Notes under the pieces: generated by a model
What the model was told of the DNA's origin: nothing
Seen by the model: the letters and a program-made list of their open reading frames with translations, nothing else
Database searches by the model: none
Part shown: piece by piece, positions 43,093-54,905 of the stretch
How positions within the stretch are numbered: position 1 is the stretch's first letter
Layout of the letters: each line of letters opens with the position of its first letter
Source: Apoda limacodes
Taxonomy: Eukaryota > Arthropoda > Insecta > Lepidoptera > Limacodidae
Direction of reading: 5' to 3'
Assembly (NCBI GenBank): GCA_946406115.1
Contig: OX291545.1
Coordinates: 29,197,153-29,261,152, forward strand
DNA: 64,000 nt
Program-made: the position numbers and the translations under genes

Positions 43093-46066
43093 TTTTTTTT
43101 TTTATACCACTAAGGTGGCAAACAAGCCTACGGTCCGCCTGATGGTAAGCGGTCACCGTAGCCTATGGACGCTTGCAACACTAGGGGCATCACTCGCGCG
43201 TTGCCGACCCTTCAGAAATCTAATAACTTCTTTTTTGAAGAACCCCATACTGTAGTCCTTAGAGAAAATCTTGGCAGGGAGCTCATTCCACAACCCAAGG
43301 GTTCGCGGGAGGAAGTTTCTCTGAAACCGCACTGTACGCGACCATTTTGGTTCCAAAGTGTGAGAATGAATTCCCTGTCGATGGCGAGCGGTGCGATGGT
43401 AAAAAGTAGGCGTGGGCATCATTTCAAACAATTCCTCAGAACACAATCCATTGTACAAGCGGTAGAACATACACAGGGAGGCAAAGTCTCTCCTCAGACT
43501 TAAGGGCTCGATACCGCAAGTGAGTTTGGGATCGTCGACAATTCTCACAGCCCGTCGTTGAACCGAGTCAAAAGGGCCAAGCTGGTATCCGGGTGCACCC
43601 GCCCAGAGATGGCAGCAGTACTCCATATGGGGCCAGACTTGCGACTTGTAAAGTAGCAACCTTTGCCCCGACGTGAAGTACTGCTTCGCTCTGTTGAGTA
43701 CACCAAGTTTTTTGGACGCCAGCTTTACCTTGTGATTGCAAATGATCTCGGAACTGAACATCGCTGGAGATGTCAACGCCAAGGATCCCAATGCTCTTGG
43801 AGATGGAGAGGGGAGTGTTCTGGAATTGTGGGACTACAGTGAATGGGGTTTTCTTAGCGGTGAACGCGCAGACTTGTGTCTTTGAAGGGTTGAATCGGAC
43901 CAAGTTTTCCCGCCCCCAGTCAGAGACCTTGGACAGACCGATCTCGATTTGAGACACAAGTTCTTCACGCTTTTCCTCCAAAACGGAACGTGGGATGCTT
44001 GCACGGCCCGTGTAATAAGCGTCTCCAGTACTGTCATCTGCATAGCAATGTATGTTGTTGATGTCCAACATATCATTGATGTGCAGTAGAAACAGCGTAG
44101 GAGACAGCACAGAGCCTTGCGGGACACCAGCATTAATGTCCATGCTATCAGAGCAACTACCGTCAACTACGGCTCGTATGCTTCTGCCGGACAAAAAGCT
44201 AGCCACTCATTTGCACAAACCCTCGGGCACTCCGTAAGAAGGCACCTTCGATAGAAGACCCCGGTGCCAGACCCGATCGAACGCCTTCGCTATGTCTAGG
44301 CTACATGCCAATGCCTCCCCCTGACTCTCAATGGCTAGTGCCCATCGGTGTGTGAGATACACTAGAAGGTCACCAGTTGAGCGACCGTGGCGAAAGCCAT
44401 ATTGACGGTCACTGATAAGGTCGTGTTTTTCTAGGTATCTCAAAAGCTGTGTGTTGATCACACGCTCCATCACCTTGGAGAGGAGAGAGGTTATAGCGAT
44501 GGGCCTGTAATTCGATGGATCTGATCTATCGCCCTTTTTGGGCACCGGGTGCACATTTGCAGTCTTCCATGAAGACGGAAATTGCCTAGTGTGGTAGGAA
44601 AGCGTGAAGAGGCGCGTGAGTACAGGACATAACTCAGGAGCACACTGCTTAAGCACCACTGCTGGTATGCCGTCTGGCCCACTCGACTTATGAACGTCTA
44701 GGGAAAGCAACGCCCGCCGGACCTCGCGCTGTGTTATAGAGATTTCCGGCATGGTCTTACCGCACCACGGTAAAGTAGGTGGTACAGCGCCTTCGTCGTT
44801 CACATTCGAGTTAGAGGCAAAGAGACTGCCCAATAGATCGGCTTTCTCTTTTGCACTGTGGGCCAAGTCACCATCGATCTTTCGCAGTGGTGGTAATGAC
44901 GACTGGCAGAAGTTCCCCTCGGCAGCTTTAGCAAGCGACCAGAAAGCACGACTACCAGAAGGATAGCTCGCAAGTCGCCCACCTATTTTGCCGATGAATT
45001 GGAATTTTGCTCTGGCAGTTGCTTTCTTACTGAACCTCAAGGCAGCATTTAATTTGCGTTTTAACTCAGAAATATTCGGATCCTTATTATTACGAGCCGT
45101 GGTCCAAGCCTCATACGCAGTTTGCTTAAGAATTTTAGCTTCTCTGCAAGGACTATTAAACCACGGTCGTTTTTTGACGCCGGCAGCTACTCGCAGGTTA
45201 GGAATGAAACATTCCATACCAGCGAGGATTGTCTCAGTGACTGCGGCTGCGCAGACGTCAGGATCTTCTGAGCTATAGCAGATCTGCCTCCACGGGTACG
45301 ATGCATAAAATTCTCGCAATCCATCCCAGTCTGCCGACTTATAATGCCACACACGACGCCAATTAGTTGGCCCAGAAGGATCAGGTTGTGTGCATGACAT
45401 TTGAGTCCGGATGAGACAGTGGTCCGAGGAGCCAAGAGGCGCATCCACTGAGACGGAGTATCCATCCGGACGTGTAGTCAGCAGAAGGTCCAGTAAGGAG
45501 CTTGTATGGTCCTCAATATCTGGTATTCTCGTTGGAGAAAGTACCAGCTGAGAGAATCCATAGGTCAGAGCAAATTCATGAGCAGATATCCCTGCATAGT
45601 TATTGGTTCGAGAACTGAGCCACTCACGATGGTGGGCGTTAAAGTCTCCCAAAATAACTAATTCTGCTGTAGGATATTGCTCTAGAACTTTGTCAGTCGT
45701 CAAACTCAGGTGCGTGAAGAGTCGAGTTACGTCCGTGTCACCGCTATGAGACCTGTATAGGCACACATAGATACGAGTGTGGCCCCCATGATCTACGCTC
45801 ACCCACAATATCGACAGGTCCCTGTCTTCAAGGCTATGAAGTCGGCGACAGCAGATATCCTCCCGGACGAACATACATACACCGGCACGACTCAAAAAAT
45901 TGTGCTCGAGTTTGTAGCCGGGATAACGAAGGTATGATGTGTCGGCCGGGCAGGATATCTGCGTCTCCGTTAGAAAAAGAATGGTTGGCTGCGCAGTCTC
46001 GAGATGGTGATGGACTGCGTTAAGATTTGCGTGAATACCCCTTATGTTGCAAAAATCCACATACCG
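43093..46066 (-). mobile_element. LINE-A: jockey/CR1-like non-LTR retrotransposon, nearly complete ORF2
   Basis: Minus strand, from a 5'-truncated endonuclease start at about 46,066 to an A tail at 43,093-43,103. The 3' UTR ends 'gccaccttagtggtata(A)n', the same end as in the fragments at 1-284 and 3186-3400. ORF1 is absent. Two lesions interrupt ORF2 (a nonsense codon and one shift). The GC-rich, well-preserved coding sequence contrasts with the AT-rich surroundings and suggests a fairly young copy. Confidence 0.92.
43153..46060 (-). pseudogene. LINE-A endonuclease-reverse transcriptase, interrupted twice
   Basis: Frame 46,060-44,207: an apurinic-type endonuclease ('LFLTETQI', 'ILGDFNAHHREWL', 'APLGSSDHCLI') then RT with 'SNYRPIAITSLLSKVMERVI', 'YGFRHGRST' and 'CSLDIAKAFDRV'. 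An in-frame TGA at 44,207-44,209 (Trp expected) is followed in the same frame by 'GVPQGSVLSPTLFLLHINDM' and the catalytic 'CYADDS'. Near 43,740 the frame shifts; the thumb and C-terminal region continue in frame 43,791-43,153 ('YKSQVWPHMEYCCHLWAGAP', 'KDYSMGFFKKEV'). Endonuclease and RT catalytic residues are retained. The endonuclease lacks its first residues and there is no ATG at the head (GTG at 46,060). Confidence 0.9.
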
Positions 46067-46267
46067 TTTTCAAGTGATGCCATGTACCATTATTATTCAA
46101 CTGAAAACCTCAAAATCACAAAACGATATGTTTATACAAAGTGAAAGATTTCCACGTTTTAAATTAAAACTACACAAGAGCAACCTGAAGATAACAATTA
46201 CTTTCAAAATGGCAAAAGCTTAATTTATATAACCTTTAGAAAAGCCAAAAGCGAGAGTTTTGCTGCG

Positions 46268-46345
46268 AAAATAATTTGTAACAATCCTATCGCTAAATAT
46301 GGGGTTGTTTACGAAACGAAATGTTTGCAAATAAGCACAGTTTGT
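46268..46345 (+). repeat. Dispersed repeat family C, short copy
   Basis: 'atcctatcgctaaatatggg' and 'gtttacgaaacgaaatgttt' match the copies at 23.1 and 60.2 kb. Confidence 0.5.
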
Positions 46346-46744
46346 AAGTTAAGCGTTTTTAAATGGGATTTCGTATTAAATATTTATAGAATAAAAGCGG
46401 TATGGTTTATTTGTAAAACAAAGTTTAAATTATTTTTGTAGAAATTATTTTGTTACGCAATAAACTGATATCTGTGCAACCATGTGAAAAGATCATGTAG
46501 CAATTGTTAAACCTTGCCAGCCTCATAAGCCCACTGAAAGGGCACGGCCTACCGTCATCTCGGGCGAGGGTGACTTGGGCCATCGTTCACCACAAGGGCC
46601 CAGCGCGAATCCTTTATACAAGAATCTACTAATGACAGTTTTTTTTTATTTGGTGAAGTAAAACGCACTAGTCTGACTGTAAGCACTAATTCCTACACGC
46701 AAAGCCTCTACGTAACATATCACTTAACTAACGTTTGACCGCGG

Positions 46745-46965
46745 TTACATTCGCCCTAAATTCGATTATCGATGTAGGATTTCAACGGCAACTCCTCAAT
46801 TCTAGAAAAAAAACAGACTCACACTTTGCGTTTTAAAATAGCCTATGTCCTTCCCCAGGACTCAAACTATCTCCATACCGATTTTAATCTTAATCGGTAC
46901 AGCGATTTAAGCGTAAAGAGGTAAAAGACAGACAGACATAATACCTTTCACATATATTATATTTA
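46745..46965 (+). repeat. Diverged copy of the 17-18 kb dispersed repeat family
   Basis: It shows 'cattcgccctaaattcgatt', 'agcctatgtccttcccca' and 'aatcggtacagcgatttaag' followed by 'gacagacagacata'. Non-coding. Confidence 0.5.
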
Positions 46966-47329
46966 CTTGCTTTTTCCCGCGGTTTCATCCGCCTTAATTC
47001 GCTTATCAGTGTAGGAAGAAAATTGTTTCTTTTTTTTTGTGCTGTGCATAATTTGTGGTGTATGCGTATTTCTATTTACACTGACAAAAATACGATCCAA
47101 AAATTCATATGACTGCTTTGTAAGAAATATCATTGCCCTTTACTTTTAACTGTAAGATTAATGCATCGATATGAAAAAAAAAGTGCTAAACAAACCTTCA
47201 ACTTTTACTTATCGGTTTTTTTACTCTTAAGCATTATTTTTTGTTTTTAATTCCGAGTTGTTTTCCACCGAATACAAATTATTTCTTTTTCAGTAGCTAC
47301 TACTTGTTAAGTCATTAAATGCAGACTGT

Positions 47330-49045
47330 AGACCGAGTTGTGTAGGCAATCAAAAGCTTCTAACCCTTCAAATCTGCTGGCCTGGACAACATATTCCCAG
47401 CGCTCTTGAAATGGGGACAAACAACACTTGTGCCAAATCTAGTTGATATATATAGAGCTTCCATAGCTCACAATTACATACCCCGCCAGTGGAGAGGTAT
47501 AAGTCAAGGTTATATTTTTACCAAAACCAGGTAAATTTGACTACACACAGGCGAAATCTTACAGGCCAATTAGTCTGACCTCCTTCATGCTGACAACTCT
47601 AGAGAGAGTAACAGATAGACATCTAAGGGAAGGTGCACTAACGCGCATGCCAATGCACCGCCAACAATATGCTTATAGAAAGGGTAGATCAACAAAATCA
47701 GCCCTACACGCTGTGGTAGGAACTACAGAAGCAGCCCTCGCTAATAAGTTAATGACACTAGGCGTTTCCATTGAAATTGAAGGAGCGTTCGACAAAACGA
47801 AATTCAACAGCATCAGCCGCTCTCTTAGTAGATTTGGAGTCGAACAAGCCACCAGTGGGTGTATTGATCAACTTCTGAAGCTAAGAGCAGTACAATTTAC
47901 AGTTAACACCACTACGAGAGGCATTATAGCCATAGGCTGCCCACAAGGAAGGGTACTCTCTCCATTACTGTGGAACATTGTGTTTGACGACCTGCTGAAA
48001 CGTCTTAGCGACAGATGCTACTACACAGTAGGTTACGCGGACGAAATCATCATTCTGATCAAAGGCAACTCAGAAAACATTATCTCACTCGCATGCAACG
48101 AGCCCTCAGAATCATGGAAGAATGGTGTCACCACCATAAGCTGACGGTAAACCCCAACAAAACAGAAGTCCTTTAGTCCTTTTCACAAACGAAATGAAAA
48201 TTCAAATGACTACCATGCCAAAACTATTTGGCATTGAGCTTACCCTTTCAAGTGAAGTCAAATAAATACCTTGGGGTAATTTAGACAACAAACTAAATTG
48301 GAGTTAGCATCTAAGCACAAAAATAGCCACAGCATGTACAACCTTCTGGAAATGCAGAAGACTAATAGGCAATAAATGGAGCCTTAAGCCATCCATATCC
48401 CTATGGCTTTATGCAGCCATAATACGACACTTGTTAACATATGGTGCAGTTGTTTGGTGGCCCTGAATTCAGTTAAGTAAACAACAAACTACAAAGCCTG
48501 CAACACCTTGCCTGCTTGGCAACCACAGGCAGTATGAAACGACTCCCACGACAGCATTAGAGGTCATTCTCAACCTCAGACCCCGTTCATCTTGTTACAC
48601 AACAAGACGCTGCCGCTGCAGCCATACGACTTGAGAAAGTAGGGCTCTGGAAACGATACAAAAGAATCACTCATGCACGTTTCAAAGATACCGCATCCAG
48701 CTTCATGAGGAAAAAAAAACTTGAAAAGAAGTTAGGATCTACACCGATGGCTCCAAAACAGAATCAGTAACGGGCGCCCCCTGCGCCCTATTCTCCCATG
48801 ACCTGATCATCAACCAGCTTGGGTGCACTCAACACCATCTTCCAAGTAGAATGTGTTCCGCTCACCCGAGCTGCATCGATACGCATCATCTCCGACAGTG
48901 CCGCTGTGCTACAAGCTCTCAACAACAACCACATCAACAGTGGACTCATCCCGGGGTGTCACTGTAAACTACAAAAGATTGCATTGAAGAACTGAGTTAC
49001 CCTTCAATGGATACGTGGTCACAGTGGTTCTCTAGGCAATAATGG
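47330..49045 (+). pseudogene. LOA/I-like LINE: reverse transcriptase and RNase H, decayed
   Basis: Plus strand. Frame-shifted text before 47,587 gives the RT start ('RPISLTSFMLTTLERV' region). The open part 47,587-48,144 has 'QQYAYRKGRSTKSALHAVVG', 'GVSIEIEGAFDKT' and 'GCPQGRVLSPLLWNIVFDDL', with 'GYADEII' where YADD is expected. Later frames carry an RNase H domain at about 48,730-49,045: 'RIYTDGSKT', 'ISDSAAVLQAL' and 'IRGHSGSLG'. An RNase H after RT is characteristic of the LOA/I clades, not of jockey. Several stops and shifts and the altered YADD make it inactive. Confidence 0.85.
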
Positions 49046-49434
49046 TCTCTGTAATACTCCAGCAAATAAAAAACACGCAATTTCTAGTAAAAACCAAAGT
49101 GATTGTGCTGTGCTCTACCATTACCACCATCGGATCGGATGGGATTAGATGGGAGGGATGTATTTGAATAAGAACTTTTTTGCCATCAAGTTTTTTACAG
49201 TTGTATGTGTTACAAATTTAGCGTAAAACTTTAGTTTAAGGGGAGTATACAAACAAACAAAACTTCCGTGTCCTCACTCCACCTTATACAGCAGGTAAGA
49301 GACATGGCCTAATATTTTGATTGATTCCAAATTTTTATTGAATACATAAATATTTATTACATTTTTATACCATACTAATATAAAAAAAAAATATATATAG
49401 ACACGTGGTCATAGTGGTTCTCTAGGCAATAATG
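49013..49434 (+). repeat. 358-bp insert flanked by 32-bp direct repeats
   Basis: The 32-bp block acgtggtcacagtggttctc...aataatg occurs at 49,013-49,044 and 49,403-49,434 with one mismatch. It belongs to the RNase H coding region; only the second copy continues with sequence that reads on plausibly (cggcagatcag). The insert 49,045-49,402 ends in an A-rich tail. This looks like a retroelement insertion with a long target duplication. Its interior shares 'caaatttagcgtaaaact' with 42,830. Confidence 0.6.
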
Positions 49435-51199
49435 CGGCAGATCAGATCAATTTCTTTTTGCCTTGATGGGGTATAAAACACCAAACCTTGAATTTGCCTG
49501 GCAAGTTTCCACACATTTTTCTACACAAATTTTATTAAAGCAGTTTTTTTATTGCTTTAATAGCATACTGTGAAGGAAACTATCCTGACATAGATGATTG
49601 TAACTTAATTTTCTCTAACAGAACATTCGCGTTATATCAGTTGGATAAACAAACAAATGAACAATAGCGAATCGTGAATTTTGAACTTTCTCTGTAGAAG
49701 TTGAGATATACGAGTTCAGCGAACTTTGTAAACGCGTTTTCCGTTTTCAAGTTACGGTTAGATATATAACGCTGTTAGATATAAAACTTAAAGTTTTAGG
49801 TACTTAAGAGGGAGATAAAGCCAGAAGTATTCTGTATACAAAGTGGAATATAAATGTAGTATGTGCAAAAACATTAAATATTAATTTAAATAATATTGCC
49901 GTTTTTACTGAAATTTTGATATTTACAGCACTAGGTTGTGTGTTAAGCAATGTTATGATGAAATTTTAGATACATTATATATGTACTAGTTTTAAAAGAA
50001 ATCGAAAATTCATCTTCGTCATTCATAATATAAAATTTTATAAAATAAAATTGTTATTTAAAACTAACATAATGATCGAAATAAAAATTGGATAGGATCG
50101 TGGAAGATCGAGGACTTAGAAAAAGTTAGCCAGGATCGTGGCGGTGGAGGTCTTTAATATTTTTGTAGACTTTCAAAAGACCTAAATTAAAACCTAAATT
50201 CGAAAATAAAATAAAATTCATTACTAGAACACCCGAGACAGCATAAGTTTAGGCATAGGCAGCGGCGAGCGTCGCGGTGCCACCAAATATAAAGAAAGCG
50301 TATGAAGTGGGCATATGCAAAATGCGATAGATTGATATAAAATGCAATGTATTATTGAGTGAATTCATTATAATATGAGAGGAATTTTGTACCTTTCTGA
50401 TGGCTATTAAAAGGTGGCAGTGTTGTAGTAATCTGAATATTGGAATGTGACTCTTTTGCTTGAATAAGCGATGGATGTTGCTTCTTATGTTTGATTGCTT
50501 GTACTGCTGCTATATAATACAGGTAAAAAGACCTCGCCTGAGTAAAGTTAAGAGGAGACAAGGAGATGAAATGGAGGCATGCCCGGGGATCGGAAGCTTA
50601 AAACCCACTGGTCTCTCGGAATGTTTATCGTTAACATTCGTTAGTGGCTTCAAGTTACATCGGCTAAGCTCACAGACGGTTTGAACATCTCTCGCCTAAC
50701 GTTTCGATCCGTTTGTTTGGGTCAAATACGAATGTGAGTTCAGTGCCGAGCGACTTGAACGACGACAACAGATTACACAGTGTAGAAGGGTAAAGGTCCT
50801 TACCCCGAGCTGTCTGTCAGAGTCGAAAAACTGCGAAAGAAGGCAATTGTTGTTTTATTCAAATTTACACGTAAACCGTTGCCAAGTTGTGGGGAGTCGG
50901 ACGCTGATTACGCGAAGGCGACAGTGATACTTCACCTACGCGACTGGTAACAACTCATGGAATCATATTTGAGTCGCGACTAAATTCCTGAAAAGCTGCG
51001 ATACCGAATATTACATAAATAATCTAACTCACACTTATTCTATCGTTAATCGATCAAATAAACTATAATTCGTCGTACTTGAACTGATAATATCTATACA
51101 TTTAACCTGTTTATGAATCCTTGATCATGTACGGCGTAGATGCCGGCTTGAAAACCGAAATATATTATTTATAATCTACGACTGAAGTTACATGGATGC
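49435..51199. other. Stretch without a supported gene; GC-richer island at 50.56-50.98 kb
   Basis: Mostly AT-rich. The segment 50,560-50,980 has clearly higher GC and more CpG than its surroundings and contains no repeat found elsewhere in the window. It could be a promoter or first-exon region of a host gene, but I see no convincing coding sequence. Confidence 0.4.
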
Positions 51200-51392
51200 A
51201 GTGGGGCTTATTGTGTCTTGCTCTTTGGAGTGTGTTAAGCATGGGGCGTGCCCTCTTGGTTAAGTCCATAGCTGTTCCATTGGTACATAACAATTAGTAC
51301 CTACACAAATGGTTCAGTGGTGTTTATTGCGTCCTGCTCTTCGGAGTGTGCTTAACACGAGGCGTGCTCTCTTGACAATGTCATGGCTGTAT
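51200..51392 (+). repeat. Imperfect direct duplication, ~80-bp units 115 bp apart
   Basis: 51,200-51,280 and 51,315-51,392 share 'cagtgg.g.ttattg.gtc.t', 'gctct.tcggagtgtg.ttaa' and 'ggcgtgc.ctcttg' with scattered changes. No coding potential. Confidence 0.65.
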
Positions 51393-51640
51393 CTGTGCGA
51401 ACGGATGTCACACTCTTTGGCCTAAGGCTGAGTGTTTGTGCTATGCACGCACAAGGATTTGTTCCTGAAAACTAAATATTTAGACTTCGGTCTTCAGCTT
51501 CGGCTGCAACGATAATTTAATGGTTATACCATTTATGATTTCACACCTCTACTCCTTCGGGGGATGTGCGCTAAGTAAGCCTCGGTATAGACACGTACCG
51601 TAGAAAGCGCTCGGTGGAGCTTCCTACCTTTCTATTTTTT

Positions 51641-53924
51641 TAGAAAAATAAAAAGCGTATAGGCGTAGAGGATACTATTTTCATTACTAGAACAGTGTTT
51701 CAGTCTTTCTCTTATAGAACCTGCGGTCTACGTTACACAATTAGGTCCTACCACTCAGACGATCACGTAGCCAATCCTTCGAAAAATTGATACTTCAATT
51801 TTCAAGTTTCGTGTTCATATTGTCTTTTAATCTTTTTTTTTCAATCTGGTTAGTCAGGTAAGACCAGAGTTTAGGGTTGGTAGTATATGTTTTTTGGGGG
51901 GTTAGTTACAGTATCTATATTATGTTTTCTTGTTTATTTGGACTTAATTTACTGACTGCAATTTAATTTAACTATGAGCTATTTTAATTTATGCCCCTTT
52001 TAAGGTGCATTGCACTACACGTGACTTTTTGTCACTTTTTAAATTTGTATTGAATATATATCGGTGAATACAGCTTTTACCCGAAACGCTATCTACAACT
52101 CTTTAACGTTCTAAAAATACTTTATAACTGGTTCTAAATAAATGGCTTGTAACAATTTTGACTTGTGTTTTGTAGAAAGAGGAAATAATGAATATCTTTT
52201 GGTAGTGCTAGTGAGGTGATATTGGTTGATCATATTTCACTAAATTACCGCGGCTTAACAGGTGACATGACTATTAAATAATTATATTTAGCTTTTAATG
52301 CTTAATTTCCTGAAGTAGTATTAGGAGACAACTATGAGAACTAAATTATATATATTATTTTGTATTACGTTTATATTTAAAAAGAAGTATAATGCTAATA
52401 AACGCATTTCTAAAATGATTGTTTTTAAGAAAATTTCTTTTTACAATTCGATAATTCTGATCTTTGATTTTCTAAAAAAACAATTAAATTTGCCTGCTAT
52501 AACGACAAGATTATTAGAGTGAACGACAGAAAATGTGGCTAATAGAAGACGGGTTTCTTTTTATTTTTCGATGACGAAGTGATTTACGATGACTTTTCAC
52601 TAAATCATTAACAAAGTAATCAGAAACCAACACTCCCAAAAACTGTTTACCAAGTTTATTTTTTATCTAGTAAAAACAATTTAGAGGATTCAGGAACATT
52701 CGGTAACGCAATGAGGTAACAGACACAAGGAACGACGGATAAATGATATTCACATTTATGCTATGGATATTTGGGAAATTAAAATAAATATTTTTTTACT
52801 AAACAAGAAAAAAGTTATGACTTACAACAGAGACACCCTAACAACTATTACAATATTCATTATTTTTATAATTTTCATGAGTTTATTTTAGTGCTGAGGA
52901 TCGAATTAAAAAAAAACGAAAAATTTATGAAATTACCTCGAAGTATGATAAGGCTGATCATATTATTACAATATAGATATTGTAATAATAATAGATCTAT
53001 TATAACTATATTAATACAAGATGATATAAATAATACAATACAATACAAGTGAATCTTATAAATGTGCACCTTTCTTCGTGTAAATTACAACGAAACATGA
53101 ACTCAACTCTAATTTCTCTTGTTAGGGTAAATATGTTAATACCCAACAAGGCATAATTGGGGTAAAGCTATAAAGTTCTGAGGCGGTACTTTGCGGGAAG
53201 CTGTAATTGTGTTTGACCATTCCTATTATGTTTCCTCTTTATTCAAAGCTTCAGAACAGAAATATTGATTATAAATACAATTATATTCTTATTTTTGATA
53301 AAGGGGGCCAAAGTTATAAGGAAGAACATAAGTAATGCAACAATTCAAAACGGAATTTATTGAATTTAGCATTTTTGTACTTATTATGATTTCAGAAGGT
53401 AATTGACTATGTATGTGTCGAACTGTTGTACTAAGGTTTTCGTATTGTATACATATTTTGGTAATTGTTGTTAATTGTATGCAATAAAGTATGAATAAAT
53501 ATATTTCAAAGTATTATCGTATTTATTTATATTTCTGTAATAAATTGCAGAGTGGTAAAGTAGCTGACGAAAAACTTACTAAAATCAGAGCCTCATTTTT
53601 GAAAACCCCGATAATTAAAATAGATTTCTAATTACATTTCAAACAATACACCCTTAGATGGGGTAATTTCTTTTTATCATCCTACATTTCATTACTGAAA
53701 ACCTAATCACCGAACAAAATTACACATACACGTACATAACTATATTGACGGTCGAAAATAGCAAAATTATAAAGTTTAATACTAAAGTAAGTAAGTAAGT
53801 AGTAAATATCTTTTATACTCATGCTAATTAAAAATGAATAAATGCCAAATTAATATGTAAAATTTAAAGTTACCTCTAAGTGCCAAAACTCTAGAAAAAT
53901 CGTTTTATAAGCGTTCATACCTTT
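51641..53924. other. Gene-free AT-rich stretch
   Basis: No gene recognised. It includes a perfect 14-bp hairpin at 52,961-52,990. Confidence 0.45.
52961..52990. repeat. Perfect 14-bp AT hairpin with 2-nt loop
   Basis: TATTATTACAATAT, AG, ATATTGTAATAATA. It stands alone in AT-rich sequence. Confidence 0.8.
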
Positions 53925-54070
53925 CAGTGCAATTGCAACAGAAAGTGTATACAATAGACGCTTTGGTCCTCAGAGAGGAGTTGGAGAATTCTCAGTACGG
54001 CAATGCTTGTAACAAATTGCTGGTATACGAAATAAATTCAACAAACCTCGCACGTACAACTTTTAACAAA
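53925..54070 (+). repeat. Dispersed repeat family D, copy 1
   Basis: It shares 'ggag...gaattctc..tacggc', 'atgcttgtaacaaattgctg' and 'aataaattcaa' with 56,527-56,705 at moderate identity. Confidence 0.5.
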
Positions 54071-54384
54071 TTGCTTTTTTGAGCATAACTGCAAAAGCCT
54101 TTGTTAAAGACTTTGATAGCTCGTTTTGGATTTGTTGTTATTGCCTCTGTTGTTGTTGTTTGTTCCCACTACAGGCCTACATTTAAAAAAGGGATGCTTA
54201 GGTTTTAGTGATAGACTACAGGCCCATGTCCAAAAAATGGATGGGTCATATGATTCACCAGGTGACGTATAATAACATAAAATAACGATATAAGAGCATA
54301 AAATAATAAGATTCAGCACTATGCCGTCACTTGTAAGCTGTCCAATTGAGTGCTGGTGAGAGTGAGTACATTTTGGTCATATAT

Positions 54385-54740
54385 GTTTGTACGGCATTTT
54401 CGCCGTTGATAGATCCATGAAAAATAATAAGAAAGCGCGCAGTGCCGTAAAAAACTGGTTTGCCACAAAGTCGGTAATTTTTTTTGATTTTCTGACAATT
54501 TTCAGGGTAAATTTGATCATTTCATTCTGTACGGCATCAGTTTCATACTGTTTCAATACAGCTTCTAATCCATTATTCCGCACCGCCGTACAAAAATCAT
54601 GCGACAAGGGGAAAAAATCGATGGTTGCACCCACCCACTCTCTTTCCGTGGCCCGGGGGGTGATTTGAAACAACATAAAATTAATATATTTTGAAAGTAT
54701 TTAATGCATAGATAATATTTTTTTACATGCCGTACATTTT
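54385..54740. repeat. Segment bounded by short inverted GTACGGCAT / ATGCCGTAC motifs
   Basis: gtacggcattttcg near 54,391 and atgccgtacattttcg near 54,727 are inverted in their first nine bases, with two more GTACGG/CCGTAC motifs inside. It may be a MITE or a diverged repeat; support is weak. Confidence 0.3.
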
Positions 54741-54830
54741 CGTTGGTCCAAAGGTTTTGACGGGAAAAAACGGATTCGGACGGTAACGTCCCTTTCTCAA
54801 AACGGCCCGCTGCAAATAACTTAAGTTTTT

Positions 54831-54905
54831 CGCAAATGGTCCCGATCGCAAATAGTCCCGTTCGCAAATCGACCCGTTCACAAATTGTCCCGTTCACAAA
54901 TAGTT
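54831..54905 (+). repeat. 16-bp tandem repeat, about 4.7 units
   Basis: Units cgcaaatggtcccgat, cgcaaatagtcccgtt, cgcaaatcgacccgtt, cacaaattgtcccgtt and a partial unit follow each other with an exact 16-bp period. Similar single units lie at about 54,812 and 54,933. Confidence 0.85.

Noticed and set aside
43165..43503. Plus-strand frames within the LINE at 43-46 kb
   Set aside because: They are shadows of the GC-rich minus-strand endonuclease/RT gene.
46500..46625. Possible tRNA or structured RNA in a GC-richer patch
   Set aside because: I could not build a cloverleaf or find A and B box motifs with proper spacing.
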